From Zasmidium citrigriseum (lineage: Eukaryota; Ascomycota; Dothideomycetes; Mycosphaerellales; Mycosphaerellaceae), in assembly GCA_002786025.1 (NCBI GenBank), contig NHNW01000085.1, forward strand, positions 70,553-134,552: DNA of 64,000 bases, in the 5' to 3' direction. Numbering within the stretch: position 1 is the first letter of the stretch; each line of letters begins with the position of its first letter. Both the position numbers and the translations under genes were made by a program. This document shows, piece by piece, positions 22,421 to 32,680 of this stretch. The notes beneath the pieces were generated by a model that was given only the letters and a program-made list of their open reading frames with translations, did not search any database and was not told where the DNA came from.

Positions 22421-24444
22421 TCATGCTAGCTTTGTCCTCACACTGTCTTTGACTATCTGGTCAATCTCAGCCTTGTGCTCAGCATCGGGTAGCGGCTTCT
22501 GATGGTCTTCGATCAGATGGTGCATGAAGTCCTTGCGAGAATCAAAGGTGTACTCCGCCGGGTCCTTGAAAGCAGGTCGTCTCCGAGAGCTGGCACGTCG
22601 GACATAGGTGCGTCTCTCTCTTCTCGGCATCGACAATCCGTCGGGAGGCCATAGTTGCTCCTCGATACTTGGAGTTGCCACAGGAGATGCGGTTCGCATG
22701 CCCTCGTACATCGCTGATACTCTAGTAGAAGATGAGGATGAGTCGAACGACGGTCTAGAAGAATCATCTCGGCTCGATACTCGGTGCAGTGAAAGCGATG
22801 CACAACTTGAACGAGACTCCTGGACCGAATCCAAAAATCGACGGGTCCTTTCTGCGATGTCCCGGCGATCGCTTTCTTCGAAACGTTGGGGTTTAGTCCT
22901 GATGTGCAATATCGTCTCGGGAGCATCAGACTTGTCCTCAGCTGGTAAGATACCAGAGTCGCAGAGACTGCAGACAAAGAAAATCCCCAAGGTCCTGCGT
23001 TCCCACTCGGGCGTCATGGAGCGCGTTTGTCTGGTATACACCAGTTCGCGGGCACATTTCCAGAGGGCTGAGTTCACATCGTCGCTTTCGCAATAGTCCT
23101 GGACCTCGTCTCGAAGTCTACTGAACAAGTGCTGGCTCTCAAGCACTCGATAGGGATCGTCCCGGGCATACTCGCCAATCGTTGTCTGCGGTCCTGGTAC
23201 CCAGTATGAGCTGGCATTATGTTTCTCAAGTCTGTCCGCTGCCTGACATTTGTACTCAGCATACGTCTCTCGTGTAGAGTTGAATCATCTCACCTTGCTA
23301 GTGTCATCAACAAGACCAAGACTGAGCATGACGCTGACAGGATCGTCCGTGGAATGCGACGCTCGCACAGCCTCAAAGAGAGCCATTGCTGGATAGCGAT
23401 ACTGAGCGCCAGTCGAGCCTTCTAGGCCACTCATGACCGGCCTATCAAATTCATGCATTGGACTCGTGAAGGCCCTGTTGGCAAGATCCCATATTTTGAG
23501 GCTGTCGGATGCCTCGGTGTCGTCCTCGGATTCGCGGCCACTTCTCAGAGGATATGATGTGAACAGATGATACTGTCTTTCGTGAACGTAAGGTTGATCT
23601 TCGGCAAACACCATGCTGTTTACAGTCAGCCATTGCTTCACAATAGAATTCATGACTTCGTACGTTCTACTGAGATACGGATCGTTCATGGTGAAGAGAG
23701 CGGACTCATCCAGCCACTTCTGCTGTTGCTGCTCGACGAGCATCCTCTGGAATGACCTTGAAAGACGCTTCGACGATGGTCTTCTGTTCCGTTTTAGCAA
23801 GAGGGTGGAGTCGGATAGCAACGCATCGCGCCATAGTCGCCGAAACTGTCGAATAGCTGTGTCTACGTCGTATCGTAGACGACCCAGCATGATTGCCATT
23901 ACTCTATGTTCTTGTCAGCAATGATGTGCTCATGAAATGAGTGTACTTACCCTCCAGGACCAGCACCACCTATATAGTCAAAGTAATGACATGGGAAGTA
24001 CTTGGTTCCATCGAGCATTCGCTGAACATGTGGCAGTCCGCGGAATATGGCTCTATCCTCGTTTTCGTAGGGCCAACAGGCGCTATTCGGGTTGTGTTCG
24101 CGACTTTCGATCGCCTCAATAATTAGCATCAAGCGCTCCAGCATGAACAGCTGTGTGATGACCCCGATTCCATCGCCATCTATGGGTGTCAGAATAACGA
24201 CTGAGTGAAACTTCCACCCAAACTTACCGAAGCTAAGTATCGTCTTCTTCTCCCACGGGTCCGTGGCTTCTTCCTGCTTGGACGCCTGCGTCTTCCCAAA
24301 TCCAGTCCTGCTTCGTGACCTGACGTTACGGAGTTTTGATAATCCATCAATGTCGCCTGCCCGCTCTCGTTTCTCCCTCCCCCTGAAGACATTGACCCAT
24401 CTGCTAATGGAATTCCGCCGCTTTGGTGAGTACGCCGATGTCAT
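22421..24444 (-). CDS. Patatin-like protein with degenerate active site
   Basis: Four exons (24444-24228, 24179-23951, 23903-23294, 23242-22421) encode 625 residues; introns are 47-51 bp with GT-AG ends. The fold is recognisable from TILSFDGDGIGV (residues 68-79, normally DGGGxRG), LPHVQRM...PCHYFDYIGG, MAIMLGRLRYDVD and YHLFTSYPLRSG. In functional patatins the nucleophile lies in GxSxG; here residues 144-148 read G-A-G-P-G, so the Ser is Gly146. The later Asp-Gly-Gly is also absent (region SGLEGSTGAQYRYPAMALFEAVR). The oxyanion loop is altered as well. It is therefore probably not a lipase and may bind or scaffold. The C-terminal 250 residues are Ser/Arg-rich, ending in a basic segment. Start at 24444 is the first ATG in frame; a further upstream exon is possible. 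Confidence 0.8.
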
Positions 24445-24942
24445 GCGGGCAAACTGACGCAGGGATCCTTTACAACTGCTTCTGCCCAACCTTCGTGATA
24501 TGCCAGGACGTTGGGCGCTGAGACTCTTCTCTCGTGAGGCTTTGCGTGTAGTTTTGCGTAGAAAATGATAAGCGCCCAAGGGGCCGCCCCGCGAGGTAGG
24601 CTTTTCTGAGGAGGCGAGGTCGCACAATGGAATGGTGGGTTACACAAACGTGGGCTGTGTGCAGTAGTCGCTTCCCAAGCGATGTGGCGGTCATCCAGCG
24701 ACTGATTCCAGCCACCAGACGGGCTTTCCGGTCATGAGCTCGGGGTCTAGGCGGTATAATACGGCCAGGTGCCTCCGTTGCACGCGCGTATAAGCGCACG
24801 AGGGTCTTGTCATGGATGGTGTGCTGATACTACGTTGAAACATCGCACAGGTGGCTTAGGACGACAATGGCAAATGCCCTGAATGTGTCGACAGTAATGA
24901 TGAAGCCGCCAGTCGATAGTGAGCTCAGTGACTCTAAGTGTG
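24445..24942. other. Intergenic between patatin-like and kinase genes
   Basis: Holds the promoter of the patatin-like gene and the 3' flank of the kinase. Small frames here have no recognisable domain. Confidence 0.5.
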
Positions 24943-27180
24943 TCAGAGATAAAGTTCGCGATGTACAAACTTCTTGAGCTGAGCGTTGTCAAAGTCGCTG
25001 CCGGTGACCCAAGCGTACCTTGGTGCCGCAGTCCATACATCAAATGGAATCATTCTTCTCCAACTGTCTTTCCACGGAATGAGCTCCCACAGTTTGATAC
25101 TCCGTGGTCCATCTTTGCCCGGGAGGTACAAGAGACCCGATTTGTCGTTCGGCAGAAGGAAGAGAAATCCTGCTGGTTGCCCTATAAATATGCTCTCAGC
25201 ACATGCGTCAGCGGTTGGCTCGTTGATTGACTTACAGTCGAAGTTCTGGAGCTCGATCCGTTTCGCCTCTTGACTGCCTTGATCGTATTGCACCGCTGGT
25301 CCGCTCAGAGCCGAACGTTTTTGCTTGATGTGCTGTCTCTCCTCATAGTTGAAGACAATCTGCTTGACATTGGAGTTGGCGGCTGGTTTTGGTTGGACAC
25401 CAGACTTAGCTTGCGTTGCTCCGCGATCATTTAGTACACCAGATCGGCCCCCTTGTTGCGCTGGCGTTTTGGTCTCAAGCGTCTCGGTTTCGGGCAGCGG
25501 TGGGTATTCCTCTGGTATGGTCGCAATTTGGGTTTCCTTATTCTTACTGGCACCGTCAATACCTGGCTTGCAGAGCGCATCTAATGGTGGCGTATCATCG
25601 TGCTGCACTTGTCTCGGCTTGTCTCCAGGTGAAGTCGCCTTTCTCGAGCCGCTATTCGCTTCATCACTCGCGAAGTCTCGAACAGCAACAGCCGAGCCAG
25701 CCTTCGCTTTGCCTTTCTCGTTTGCAGAGCCCAGTAGAGCACCGTGTAGATTTCCATGGCTAGGCAAGTTTCGCGCATCTTTGTCCCCATGATTCCGCGC
25801 AGTGTGCTGGCATTGACAATCTTGATCAGCAACCTTCAAGTTCTTGCTCACTGTCTCCAACGCCGGCCGTTCGCACGGATTCTCACGGAGCATCGCAGAC
25901 ACCTCATCCATGACCTCGACGGTGGGCTTGTATGCTTCCCCTGGTAGGAATTTAGAACCTCTGATGCCTTCTTTGAGCCCATCAATGAACTCGCTCACAC
26001 TCTCGAGACAATATGCGTAGATTCCCACGCGCTCTGGCTCTTCTTTACCCTCCTGGAAACCAATGTATTCCTGCAGATCATCCAGAGTATGTCCGCACAA
26101 CACAGCGGAGATCTCCAGCAGTACACACCCGAGCGAGAAGACATCGGCCGGACTATTTCGCTCAATCTCTTCTTGCCAGCGAAGTACCTCAGGAGCGGCG
26201 TACTGTGCCGTGTGGGGCGGATTCTCTCCCACGGATGCCATGTTTCCGGGAGTTGGATACTGAGTGGAGATGCCGAAGTCGGTGAGAAGAATGTTGCCGA
26301 ATCTGTCAACGAGAATGTTCTTCGGCTTGATGTCTTTGTGTCTCACGGCCTTCTCTCGGTGAAGGTATGCCACGGCTTCGCAAAGACAAGACATGAAGCT
26401 CCTCAGTTGATCGAGCATCAGCAACCTCCTCGGATCCGGGCCACCATGTGCTGGATCAGACTGCTTGTTCGAGGCAAACTGCATGAACCTCAAGAGGTTC
26501 CACTTCGCCACGGGGAAGGTTATGATACTGTAGTACCCAAACCAGGTGAAACTTCCGAGGAAAGCCACGACATGGATATGGTTGAGGTCTTTCAGGATGT
26601 TGCGCTCCCGTTGGCCGTTTTGCGTTCGCTTCTGCTTTTCACGCTTGGAGCCTTGAAGCTGCTTAACAGCTACTCGATCACCGAAACCGTGGACGGCCTC
26701 GACTGTCTCCCAGATGAAGACCTTGCAATTCGTGGTATTGCCGATGCCACCTAGTCCATCACAGGGATACTTGCGACTCCCCTGGAAATCATAGTGATCG
26801 CTATCGCCACCAGGCCAATGGAAGTGGACTCCTCGTTTCATGTATTCGCTCATGGGGATGCTTGACAGTAGGTCATCGTCGTCAATTCGGCCGCTGAAGG
26901 TTCTGGAACTGTCTTTGACTTTGTGGCCTTTCGCATTCGGTACAGATGTTGTGCTGGCAGAATCTGGGGCTTCGGAGCAGAGACTACTTTGCGGTTCATG
27001 GAGGGCCAATGGAGCTCGCGCTGATGCCGGCGCTGGGGTATGACCATTCAGGCCAGACTTGGAAGGCTCCTTGTGCTGAACTGTGCTCTTCTCAGTAAAT
27101 CTTTGACTGCTCCTTCTCTCCGGACTCTCCAGTAGTTTCTGTCTCATTAGCCGTCGAATCTTTGGCTTTGCGGATTCCAT
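24943..27180 (-). CDS. Serine/threonine protein kinase with long C-terminal extension
   Basis: One long frame of 745 codons from ATG 27180. A probable 54-nt intron at 25235-25182 (GTAAGT, CTGAC, ATAG; no stop) joins FD to WQPAGFLF and shortens the protein to 727 residues. The kinase domain spans about residues 150-450. Catalytic elements are complete: Lys173 in VAVK, Asp283 and Asn288 in HKDIKPKN, DFG at 301-303, and YAAPEVL. The N-terminal 110 residues are polar and disordered. The C-terminal region (about 450-620) is low-complexity, followed by a conserved-looking tail with WELIPWKDSW and FDVWTAAPRYAWVTG that I cannot name. It is divergent from the HeLo-kinase gene, with 533 bp shared between the starts. 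Confidence 0.85.
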   Translation of the reverse strand: MESAKPKIRRLMRQKLLESPERRSSQRFTEKSTVQHKEPSKSGLNGHTPAPASARAPLALHEPQSSLCSEAPDSASTTSVPNAKGHKVKDSSRTFSGRIDDDDLLSSIPMSEYMKRGVHFHWPGGDSDHYDFQGSRKYPCDGLGGIGNTTNCKVFIWETVEAVHGFGDRVAVKQLQGSKREKQKRTQNGQRERNILKDLNHIHVVAFLGSFTWFGYYSIITFPVAKWNLLRFMQFASNKQSDPAHGGPDPRRLLMLDQLRSFMSCLCEAVAYLHREKAVRHKDIKPKNILVDRFGNILLTDFGISTQYPTPGNMASVGENPPHTAQYAAPEVLRWQEEIERNSPADVFSLGCVLLEISAVLCGHTLDDLQEYIGFQEGKEEPERVGIYAYCLESVSEFIDGLKEGIRGSKFLPGEAYKPTVEVMDEVSAMLRENPCERPALETVSKNLKVADQDCQCQHTARNHGDKDARNLPSHGNLHGALLGSANEKGKAKAGSAVAVRDFASDEANSGSRKATSPGDKPRQVQHDDTPPLDALCKPGIDGASKNKETQIATIPEEYPPLPETETLETKTPAQQGGRSGVLNDRGATQAKSGVQPKPAANSNVKQIVFNYEERQHIKQKRSALSGPAVQYDQGSQEAKRIELQNFDCKSINEPTADACAESIFIGQPAGFLFLLPNDKSGLLYLPGKDGPRSIKLWELIPWKDSWRRMIPFDVWTAAPRYAWVTGSDFDNAQLKKFVHRELYL

Positions 27181-27713
27181 CGAGACTCGAGAGCGGATCA
27201 GAACCCATGCCCTGAAATTGGATGTAGAGCGTACGGCGTGCCCTCAACGCTGTGGCAGCGATCAGCTGAGAAGTCCCGGTCCATTGCATCAGGCTATTCG
27301 CCGTGAGCCCATGGTTACACAAGAGGCCGTCAGGCCGATGCAAAGGATATGCGGCCTCGGATGTGGCAAGTGCATCGGAAGCGCCAGATTGAGCTTTCAG
27401 TTGAGCCAACATGGAAGCGCAATTCGTTCGTTAGAATTTGCGCGTAGGCGAGGTTGCACAACAGCAAGTGGCGGGCGTCCAAGCCTCAATTCTGCATCGA
27501 GAGGGTGTAGAGGACATGAGTAGACGAGGGCAGACCCGCACATGTCGCAGGCAACCATCCCGCAGCCTCTCGGCCGCCCGGGCGTAGGATCAGCTCACCA
27601 ACGCGACTGAGCCACGGCTGCGCCATATTCTTGTGTCTGATATATTCTGTTGTTCGTTCAAGACTTCGCTCTCACTGAATCGAACAGACCTTCCGACTGC
27701 AACAACAGCAACA
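27181..27713. promoter_or_regulatory. Divergent promoter between kinase and HeLo-kinase genes
   Basis: The 533 bp separating the two start codons must hold both promoters. No specific site was identified. Frames crossing it lack domains. Confidence 0.5.
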
Positions 27714-29696
27714 ATGGCAGACGCAATATCCTTGACCATCGAGTTGTACAATGGGATCAAGAAAGGATGCGAGATTTTCATGGACGCGGCCAATATGCCC
27801 GAAGATCTAGAATTGTTGCGACTCCAGCTGGTGTGGCATTATCGCCGCCTAGTAGACTGGGCGGATGTTGTTGAACTGACCGATCCGGACACCAGCAATC
27901 CATTCTCGGTCCAGGTCAAGGGCAACCGTGAGGTTGTGAACAAGACGCTTTCGAGGCTGCGAGACGAGTACCGAACATTGGAAGACATAACGAAGAGACA
28001 CTTGATCCCCGCAGACTCCGCCGATACTACCGCTGGAGCGGAACCCGATACTGATACCCTGGCCGTATCCAGGAGTGGTTTCGACGAGATCTTGGACGCT
28101 TCTGTTGTCTCCGGAATCGACGACCTCATGAGAGCTGGACAGGCAGCTCCGGCCCAACGAACACGTTCCAGAGGTGCTCGAATCTTCATGCCCGCCCTTC
28201 GTGTATTCAAGCATCCCAAGAGTCTGGTCTGGGCAATTCATTATAAGGAGAAGTTCGAAGAGGGCGTAAAGCAGGTCGAGCATTGGACCAGGGAGCTCCA
28301 CGATTCCTCCGATATGGCAATCCAGCAAAGCCAGTTAAGGATGAGCAGGCAGATTCTGCGTCAGGTGCTTGTAGAGCTGCCGCAGTTTCGAGACAGTACA
28401 GAGCAAAATCTGGAGCAGGTCTACGCCCTTCTGCGGATCCTCGAACAGCAGAACCGGGAGATGGACAGGAAGCTCGAATCAATGACCAAGATCTCGGCTC
28501 CGATACGAGTTCTGACGCCAATGCATAGACCGACCGAGTCTGCAGACTGGGAGAAGCTCCTGAGATTCCACATCCTTCGCGAGTCGTACCTATCCGAAGC
28601 CGATGCCACAGAATATGACTTGAACGACTTCGATCGCGAGTATTCGGACAGCGACCAGAAGCGGACCATGGCCAAGTGGAACTTTCAGGATGTCTGGCTG
28701 GAATGGAAGCGATACAAGCCTGTTCCAAGCAAAGACCCAGATCCAGCAGCTCCACCGACTGTTGATGAAAAGGTCATGGGAATGTTCCAGCGCTTGACAG
28801 CGTTGCTGCAGAGTAAAGAAAGACCGGCTGAGATCCACATCCCCGACTGCATTGGCTATGTTCACGATGTAGACGAAGAGAGATTCGGACTTGTGTTCAG
28901 AAACATCGGATCGGGCTCTCCTCGATCGCTGCAGGACGAGTTCCGAAGAACCGCGGTCGCCAGACGACTCCCGATGCCATTCCCGAGTCGAGTCCACATG
29001 GCGCAAACGCTGTGTTCCTCTTTGCTGTATCTCCATGCTGTCGGGTGGCTACACAAGGATATCAACAGCTCCAATGTGCTGTTCAGTATGAGCGCCGCAG
29101 GGGCTGGTCCAGAAGCCTTCTTGTCAGGATTTGAATACACCCGCTCGGATGATCGTAGCTTCACATCCACAGTGCAAGGGCGTGGACCGGCTGAAGATAT
29201 CTATTGCCACCCAGACTATCAAGGCGGAAAGTACCGACAGCATGGATTCCGTAAGACCTTCGACATGTACAGCCTTGGAATCGTCCTCTTGGAGATCGCC
29301 TACTGGCAGCCAATAACCTCGATCATGGGATTTGACGTTCCTCCTGAGCCTTCACAAGCAGATCGACGGCCAAATTCACCAGAGATAACAGGCAGAGCCA
29401 TGAGCCCGGCAGCGAGAGCTATGGTCTCGCCTCGCAATCGAAGTCCGACTAAGAAGCTTCCACTCACAGCAAGGAACGTTTTGATGGTGAAGCACCGCAT
29501 CGAAACAGACCCTCAAATATTGCCTGGAGTCCGAATGGCAATGGGTGGACTATACTGCCAAGCCGTAGAAGCGTGTATCAGCGGCAAATTCGGAGTTCCT
29601 GTCGAGGCAGAGGAGTCCAGCCCTGGAGTGGGATATCTCATCTTAGAGCAGTACAAGAAGTCTGTCGTTGATGTACTTAACATGGTTGTGGTTTGA
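27714..29696 (+). CDS. HeLo-domain protein with C-terminal pseudokinase
   Basis: A single exon of 660 residues starting MADAISLTIELYNGIKKG (ATG 27714, context ACAATGG); an in-frame GTG/TTG-led extension upstream is ignored. Residues 1-230 look like the fungal HeLo (HET-S N-terminal) prion-inhibition domain, including the RLQLVWHYRRLVDWADVVE helix. A helical linker follows. Residues 400-640 are kinase-like: LHKDINSSNVLF keeps the catalytic-loop Asp449 and Asn454, but the DFG position reads Ser-Gly-Phe (471-473) and no canonical nucleotide-binding Lys is evident. Proteins of this architecture are common in fungi, and HeLo domains can trigger membrane-damaging cell death in incompatibility. Role here is inferred only. 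A decayed copy of its C-terminus follows at 29743. Confidence 0.8.
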   Translation: MADAISLTIELYNGIKKGCEIFMDAANMPEDLELLRLQLVWHYRRLVDWADVVELTDPDTSNPFSVQVKGNREVVNKTLSRLRDEYRTLEDITKRHLIPADSADTTAGAEPDTDTLAVSRSGFDEILDASVVSGIDDLMRAGQAAPAQRTRSRGARIFMPALRVFKHPKSLVWAIHYKEKFEEGVKQVEHWTRELHDSSDMAIQQSQLRMSRQILRQVLVELPQFRDSTEQNLEQVYALLRILEQQNREMDRKLESMTKISAPIRVLTPMHRPTESADWEKLLRFHILRESYLSEADATEYDLNDFDREYSDSDQKRTMAKWNFQDVWLEWKRYKPVPSKDPDPAAPPTVDEKVMGMFQRLTALLQSKERPAEIHIPDCIGYVHDVDEERFGLVFRNIGSGSPRSLQDEFRRTAVARRLPMPFPSRVHMAQTLCSSLLYLHAVGWLHKDINSSNVLFSMSAAGAGPEAFLSGFEYTRSDDRSFTSTVQGRGPAEDIYCHPDYQGGKYRQHGFRKTFDMYSLGIVLLEIAYWQPITSIMGFDVPPEPSQADRRPNSPEITGRAMSPAARAMVSPRNRSPTKKLPLTARNVLMVKHRIETDPQILPGVRMAMGGLYCQAVEACISGKFGVPVEAEESSPGVGYLILEQYKKSVVDVLNMVVV

Positions 29697-29742
29697 TCGA
29701 GTTTGGTAGGGTCCGAGGACTCCAATTTTCCCACAGAACAGT

Positions 29743-29952
29743 GTTCTAAAGCGCATGAATACAGAATCTCTCATCCTGAACGGAGTTCGAAATTCCATGG
29801 GTGGTCTCTATCGAAGTGCCGTCGAAGCTTGCATCAAAGGAGACTTTGGAAATTCGTTCGGCGGGGACGAGTCCGATCCAAGAGTAGGCTTTCTGATCCT
29901 GTAGGGATACAAGAAACGCGTCGTCGATGTACTGGGGTGTATCGTGATATGA
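29743..29952 (+). pseudogene. Decayed duplicate of the HeLo-kinase C-terminus
   Basis: Seventy codons (29743-29952) align end to end with the last 70 or so codons of the gene just upstream: GVRNSMGGLYRSAVEACIKGDFG against GVRMAMGGLYCQAVEACISGKFG, then VGFLIL and YKKRVVDVL against VGYLIL and YKKSVVDVL. A TAG stop replaces the Glu codon after FLIL, and the copy ends at the equivalent stop. It begins only 46 bp after the parent stop. No upstream domains remain, so it is the scar of a tandem duplication. Confidence 0.85.
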
Positions 29953-30280
29953 ATCGAGCCGTGAGAGCGAGAAGAGTGGGTGATCGAGGATTGCTTGTGT
30001 GTAGCTTCATGTCTTGATCTCGCAATCGCAGTAAGTCACTTTTGCCGATCCTTCAGGCCATAATCTTGATAAAGTCTGATGAAAATTTTATGGTGACCAG
30101 AAGACAGATGATGGAGTCGAGGAGAAAGGAGAGCACGAGGAGTGGGTGACGTTCGCTTTGCCGCACGCTAGTTAAACTCAAGACTGATCTTCGTCAAAAC
30201 CCATTAAATTTTGATTAGTCAACAATCAATTCCACCACTCCCAGCGAGCCTACACATGAGATGACATCGCCCTATCCAAA
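29953..30280. other. Intergenic, no gene seen
   Basis: Short A/T-richer spacer between the pseudogene and a convergent - strand gene. No feature recognised. Confidence 0.5.
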
Positions 30281-31120
30281 TCAAGTCCAAAAGGCTATCT
30301 GTGGAGGACGTTCATAGAGTACATACCACATGTCGGGTTTGATGAATCTCGAATACATCTGATATCCAATTTCTTCGGCCGGGACCTTCATCCAGCCTAC
30401 GTCTTGCTCCCTGCAGTCCTCGACTGGATCGTACGTAAGATCAGGCTGTTCGTACTCATCGTCTTCGTCGTCCTCGTCGTCCTCGTCGTCCTCGTTCTCC
30501 GAATCAAGGAGATCGAGGTCGGACTTCCATTCAGCGTTTATCAAATGGACCCAGCCGGAATCCGCCCACGAGAATTCACCGGTACGAGGAGGATGGAGGA
30601 CGCTATCCAAAGCTTCGCGGTCGACGCGGATGAAGAGACGGTAGCGTGGACCTCCTGGGCGTTTGCCACGGGGCTGTTCGAGATTCCAGTTGTCGCGAAC
30701 CCAGGCGGTGAAGTGCTGACGGAGACTCGTGACAGAAGCGTTTTCGAAGGCCTCCCGATTGTCGAAGAATGTCCAGTCTAGACTGTCAAGCAAGTAGGGA
30801 CCGGGAGACGCGAGTAGCTGCTCCCGAGCGCGGTTCTGGATGATCGTTTTGAGTTGTTCCCATGCGCTGTCGTCATCGTATGTGGTTCTATAGATGACGA
30901 AGCCCCATCTGTCGTGCTTGTAGTCTTCGAGGTCAAGTCGGATTTTTCTTGTCTCTGAGTATATGTCGTTGTCTTCGTGAGGCTCTATCGCCATGGCTCG
31001 TGCGGGAGAATAAGAGAATGGCGATAACGATCTGGTTCTGTTTGGGATGCTGAATTGCTTGGTTGACCAGACTCGGCGTGGGAGCAGAAATTGTCTGTTC
31101 AGGACGTGGCTCAGTCGCAT
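30281..31120 (-). CDS. Conserved-looking fungal protein of unknown function
   Basis: A single exon of 279 residues starting MRLSHVLNRQFLLPRRVW at ATG 31120. The first 40 residues are basic and Ser-rich and could be a mitochondrial targeting sequence; a second Met (MAIEPHEDN) would remove it. The core DRWGFVIYRTTYDDDSAWEQL resembles a family of uncharacterised ascomycete proteins that I recognise only loosely. An acidic run (EDDEDDEDDEDDE), encoded by a GTC/CTC-type microsatellite at about 30,455-30,500, lies near residue 210. The C-terminus ends WYVLYERPPQIAFWT. Function not assigned. Confidence 0.75.
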   Translation of the reverse strand: MRLSHVLNRQFLLPRRVWSTKQFSIPNRTRSLSPFSYSPARAMAIEPHEDNDIYSETRKIRLDLEDYKHDRWGFVIYRTTYDDDSAWEQLKTIIQNRAREQLLASPGPYLLDSLDWTFFDNREAFENASVTSLRQHFTAWVRDNWNLEQPRGKRPGGPRYRLFIRVDREALDSVLHPPRTGEFSWADSGWVHLINAEWKSDLDLLDSENEDDEDDEDDEDDEYEQPDLTYDPVEDCREQDVGWMKVPAEEIGYQMYSRFIKPDMWYVLYERPPQIAFWT

Positions 31121-31675
31121 GTGGAAGTCGCGCTCTTGTATGTTGGATGGTCACTGAAAGTGGACATAGCTAAAAATGATGGTGGAAGGTAAGCATCATT
31201 TGCTTGGAGTAGTCATGAGACGGGAGTGAAGACTGCACGAGCCACATGTCTTCACTGAGATTTGAGTTAGCTTTATGACGTAAACTTGTTTGTGCGGCAC
31301 GGGTGTCTCTTTGACCTTACACTATCATTTACATGTCTGATGCCCTTTGGAGAATGACGAGCGCCAATGATATCGTGATTGACATGGTCAAGAAACCGTC
31401 GAGTTGCAATACTCGTTCCCGTAGACTTTGGAACATCGGTTCGACGTCGAGTTCTAGCGTTTGTCTAGGAGCCTGAGAATCGTCCAATGTTGAAGTGGTC
31501 TCGCCTGGATGTGCAACCGAGCCGACTTTCGAATGAAATCCATTGACAAGTATGTGTCTCCAGAATGTTTCGATCAATCATCGTCGTTGAAGACCGTCTC
31601 CCCGCCCTTCGTTCTCAGACCCTCACACTCACACTTCGATCACCCTTCACTCTTTCCTAAATCCCCAACCTCCCG
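31121..31675. other. Intergenic, no confident gene
   Basis: Holds the promoter of the preceding - strand gene and the 3' flank of phosphoserine phosphatase. An 82-residue - strand frame (31329-31577) with a hydrophobic tail starts at TTG and has no supporting homology. Confidence 0.45.
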
Positions 31676-32680
31676 TCACCTCTTTCCCAACCCCTCCCTA
31701 ATCTCCCCCTCCCCAAATCCAAGCACAAACAAAACATCCCTCAACGTCCCACAATTCAACCTCGTCGGCGCCCGTTCCTGCACCTTCGGCTTCGCATTAA
31801 CCGCAACTCCCAGACCCGCGACACCCATCATAGGCAGATCATTACTGCCATCGCCCACAGCCAAAACCCTCTCCAGCGGCACACCCTCTTTAGCCGCCAA
31901 CTCCAGTAACAGAGCCTTCTTCTTCTCTCCATGAATAATCGGCATCCCCTCCACAAGTTCGCCCGTCAGGGTGCCTGTTGCTTCGTCTTCGACGAGGTGG
32001 TTGGCATAGACGTAATCAAGTCCCAACGTTTCTCCCACCCACTTGGCTAAGGGCGTAAACCCCCCACTCAACACCGCCCCCCTCCACCCCCGTCCCCTCA
32101 AAAAAGAGACCAACTCCCCCGCACCAGGCGTAAAAGTAACCCTCCCCTCCCTCTTCAACTCCTCCCAAATCCCCGTCGGAACACCCCTCAAAAGCCCCAC
32201 CCTCGCCCTCAAACTCGTCTCAAAATCCGTATAAGGCTCCTCGCCCCGCATCGCAGCCTCCGTAATAGCGGCGACTTGCTCGTACAGCCCTACGGCCCGC
32301 GCGAGCTCGTCGATGACTTCTTGTTGGATGAGGGTTGAGTCCATGTCGAAGACTGCTAAGCCCGGGAGTTGATGGGCGGCGTATAGTTCGCCAGGCTGGG
32401 CGACTATCTCTATCCCATGTTGGGCTTCGAACGTGGCGAGGGCCTGGACGTGCGCCTTACACTCCGCCAACGTGAAAGCTTTCGAGACCGGAATGGAGAT
32501 TTCGGCGACACGTCCAGTCGACGCGGTGACATCTTCCTGGTCTAGGAATCGTATCCTCGTCTCGTCTGCGCCGGAGAATTCTTGTTGGAGATGTATTGCG
32601 ATTTCCCGCCAGGATTCGGGAGAGCGGTGTCGGTCTTGCTTGCAGAAGACGGTGGCGATGACCTTGATGTCTTGTGCCAT
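31676..32680 (-). CDS. SER2: Phosphoserine phosphatase
   Basis: A single exon of 334 residues from ATG 32680. It catalyses the last step of serine synthesis, dephosphorylating O-phospho-L-serine, in the cytosol. HAD-superfamily motifs are all present: motif I DMDSTL (nucleophile Asp112, acid/base Asp114), motif II VLSGGFT, the conserved Lys in the GEKKKALL region and motif III VGDGSNDLPMM. The N-terminal 100 residues form an ACT-like regulatory segment, and the overall length fits fungal Ser2 proteins. The 3' third of the gene is strongly G-rich on the coding strand. The annotation is secure. Confidence 0.95.
   Translation of the reverse strand: MAQDIKVIATVFCKQDRHRSPESWREIAIHLQQEFSGADETRIRFLDQEDVTASTGRVAEISIPVSKAFTLAECKAHVQALATFEAQHGIEIVAQPGELYAAHQLPGLAVFDMDSTLIQQEVIDELARAVGLYEQVAAITEAAMRGEEPYTDFETSLRARVGLLRGVPTGIWEELKREGRVTFTPGAGELVSFLRGRGWRGAVLSGGFTPLAKWVGETLGLDYVYANHLVEDEATGTLTGELVEGMPIIHGEKKKALLLELAAKEGVPLERVLAVGDGSNDLPMMGVAGLGVAVNAKPKVQERAPTRLNCGTLRDVLFVLGFGEGEIREGLGKR

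Noticed and set aside
31329..31577. Possible 82-residue membrane protein
   Set aside because: It starts at TTG, the only ATG is late, and there is no spliced extension or recognised family.
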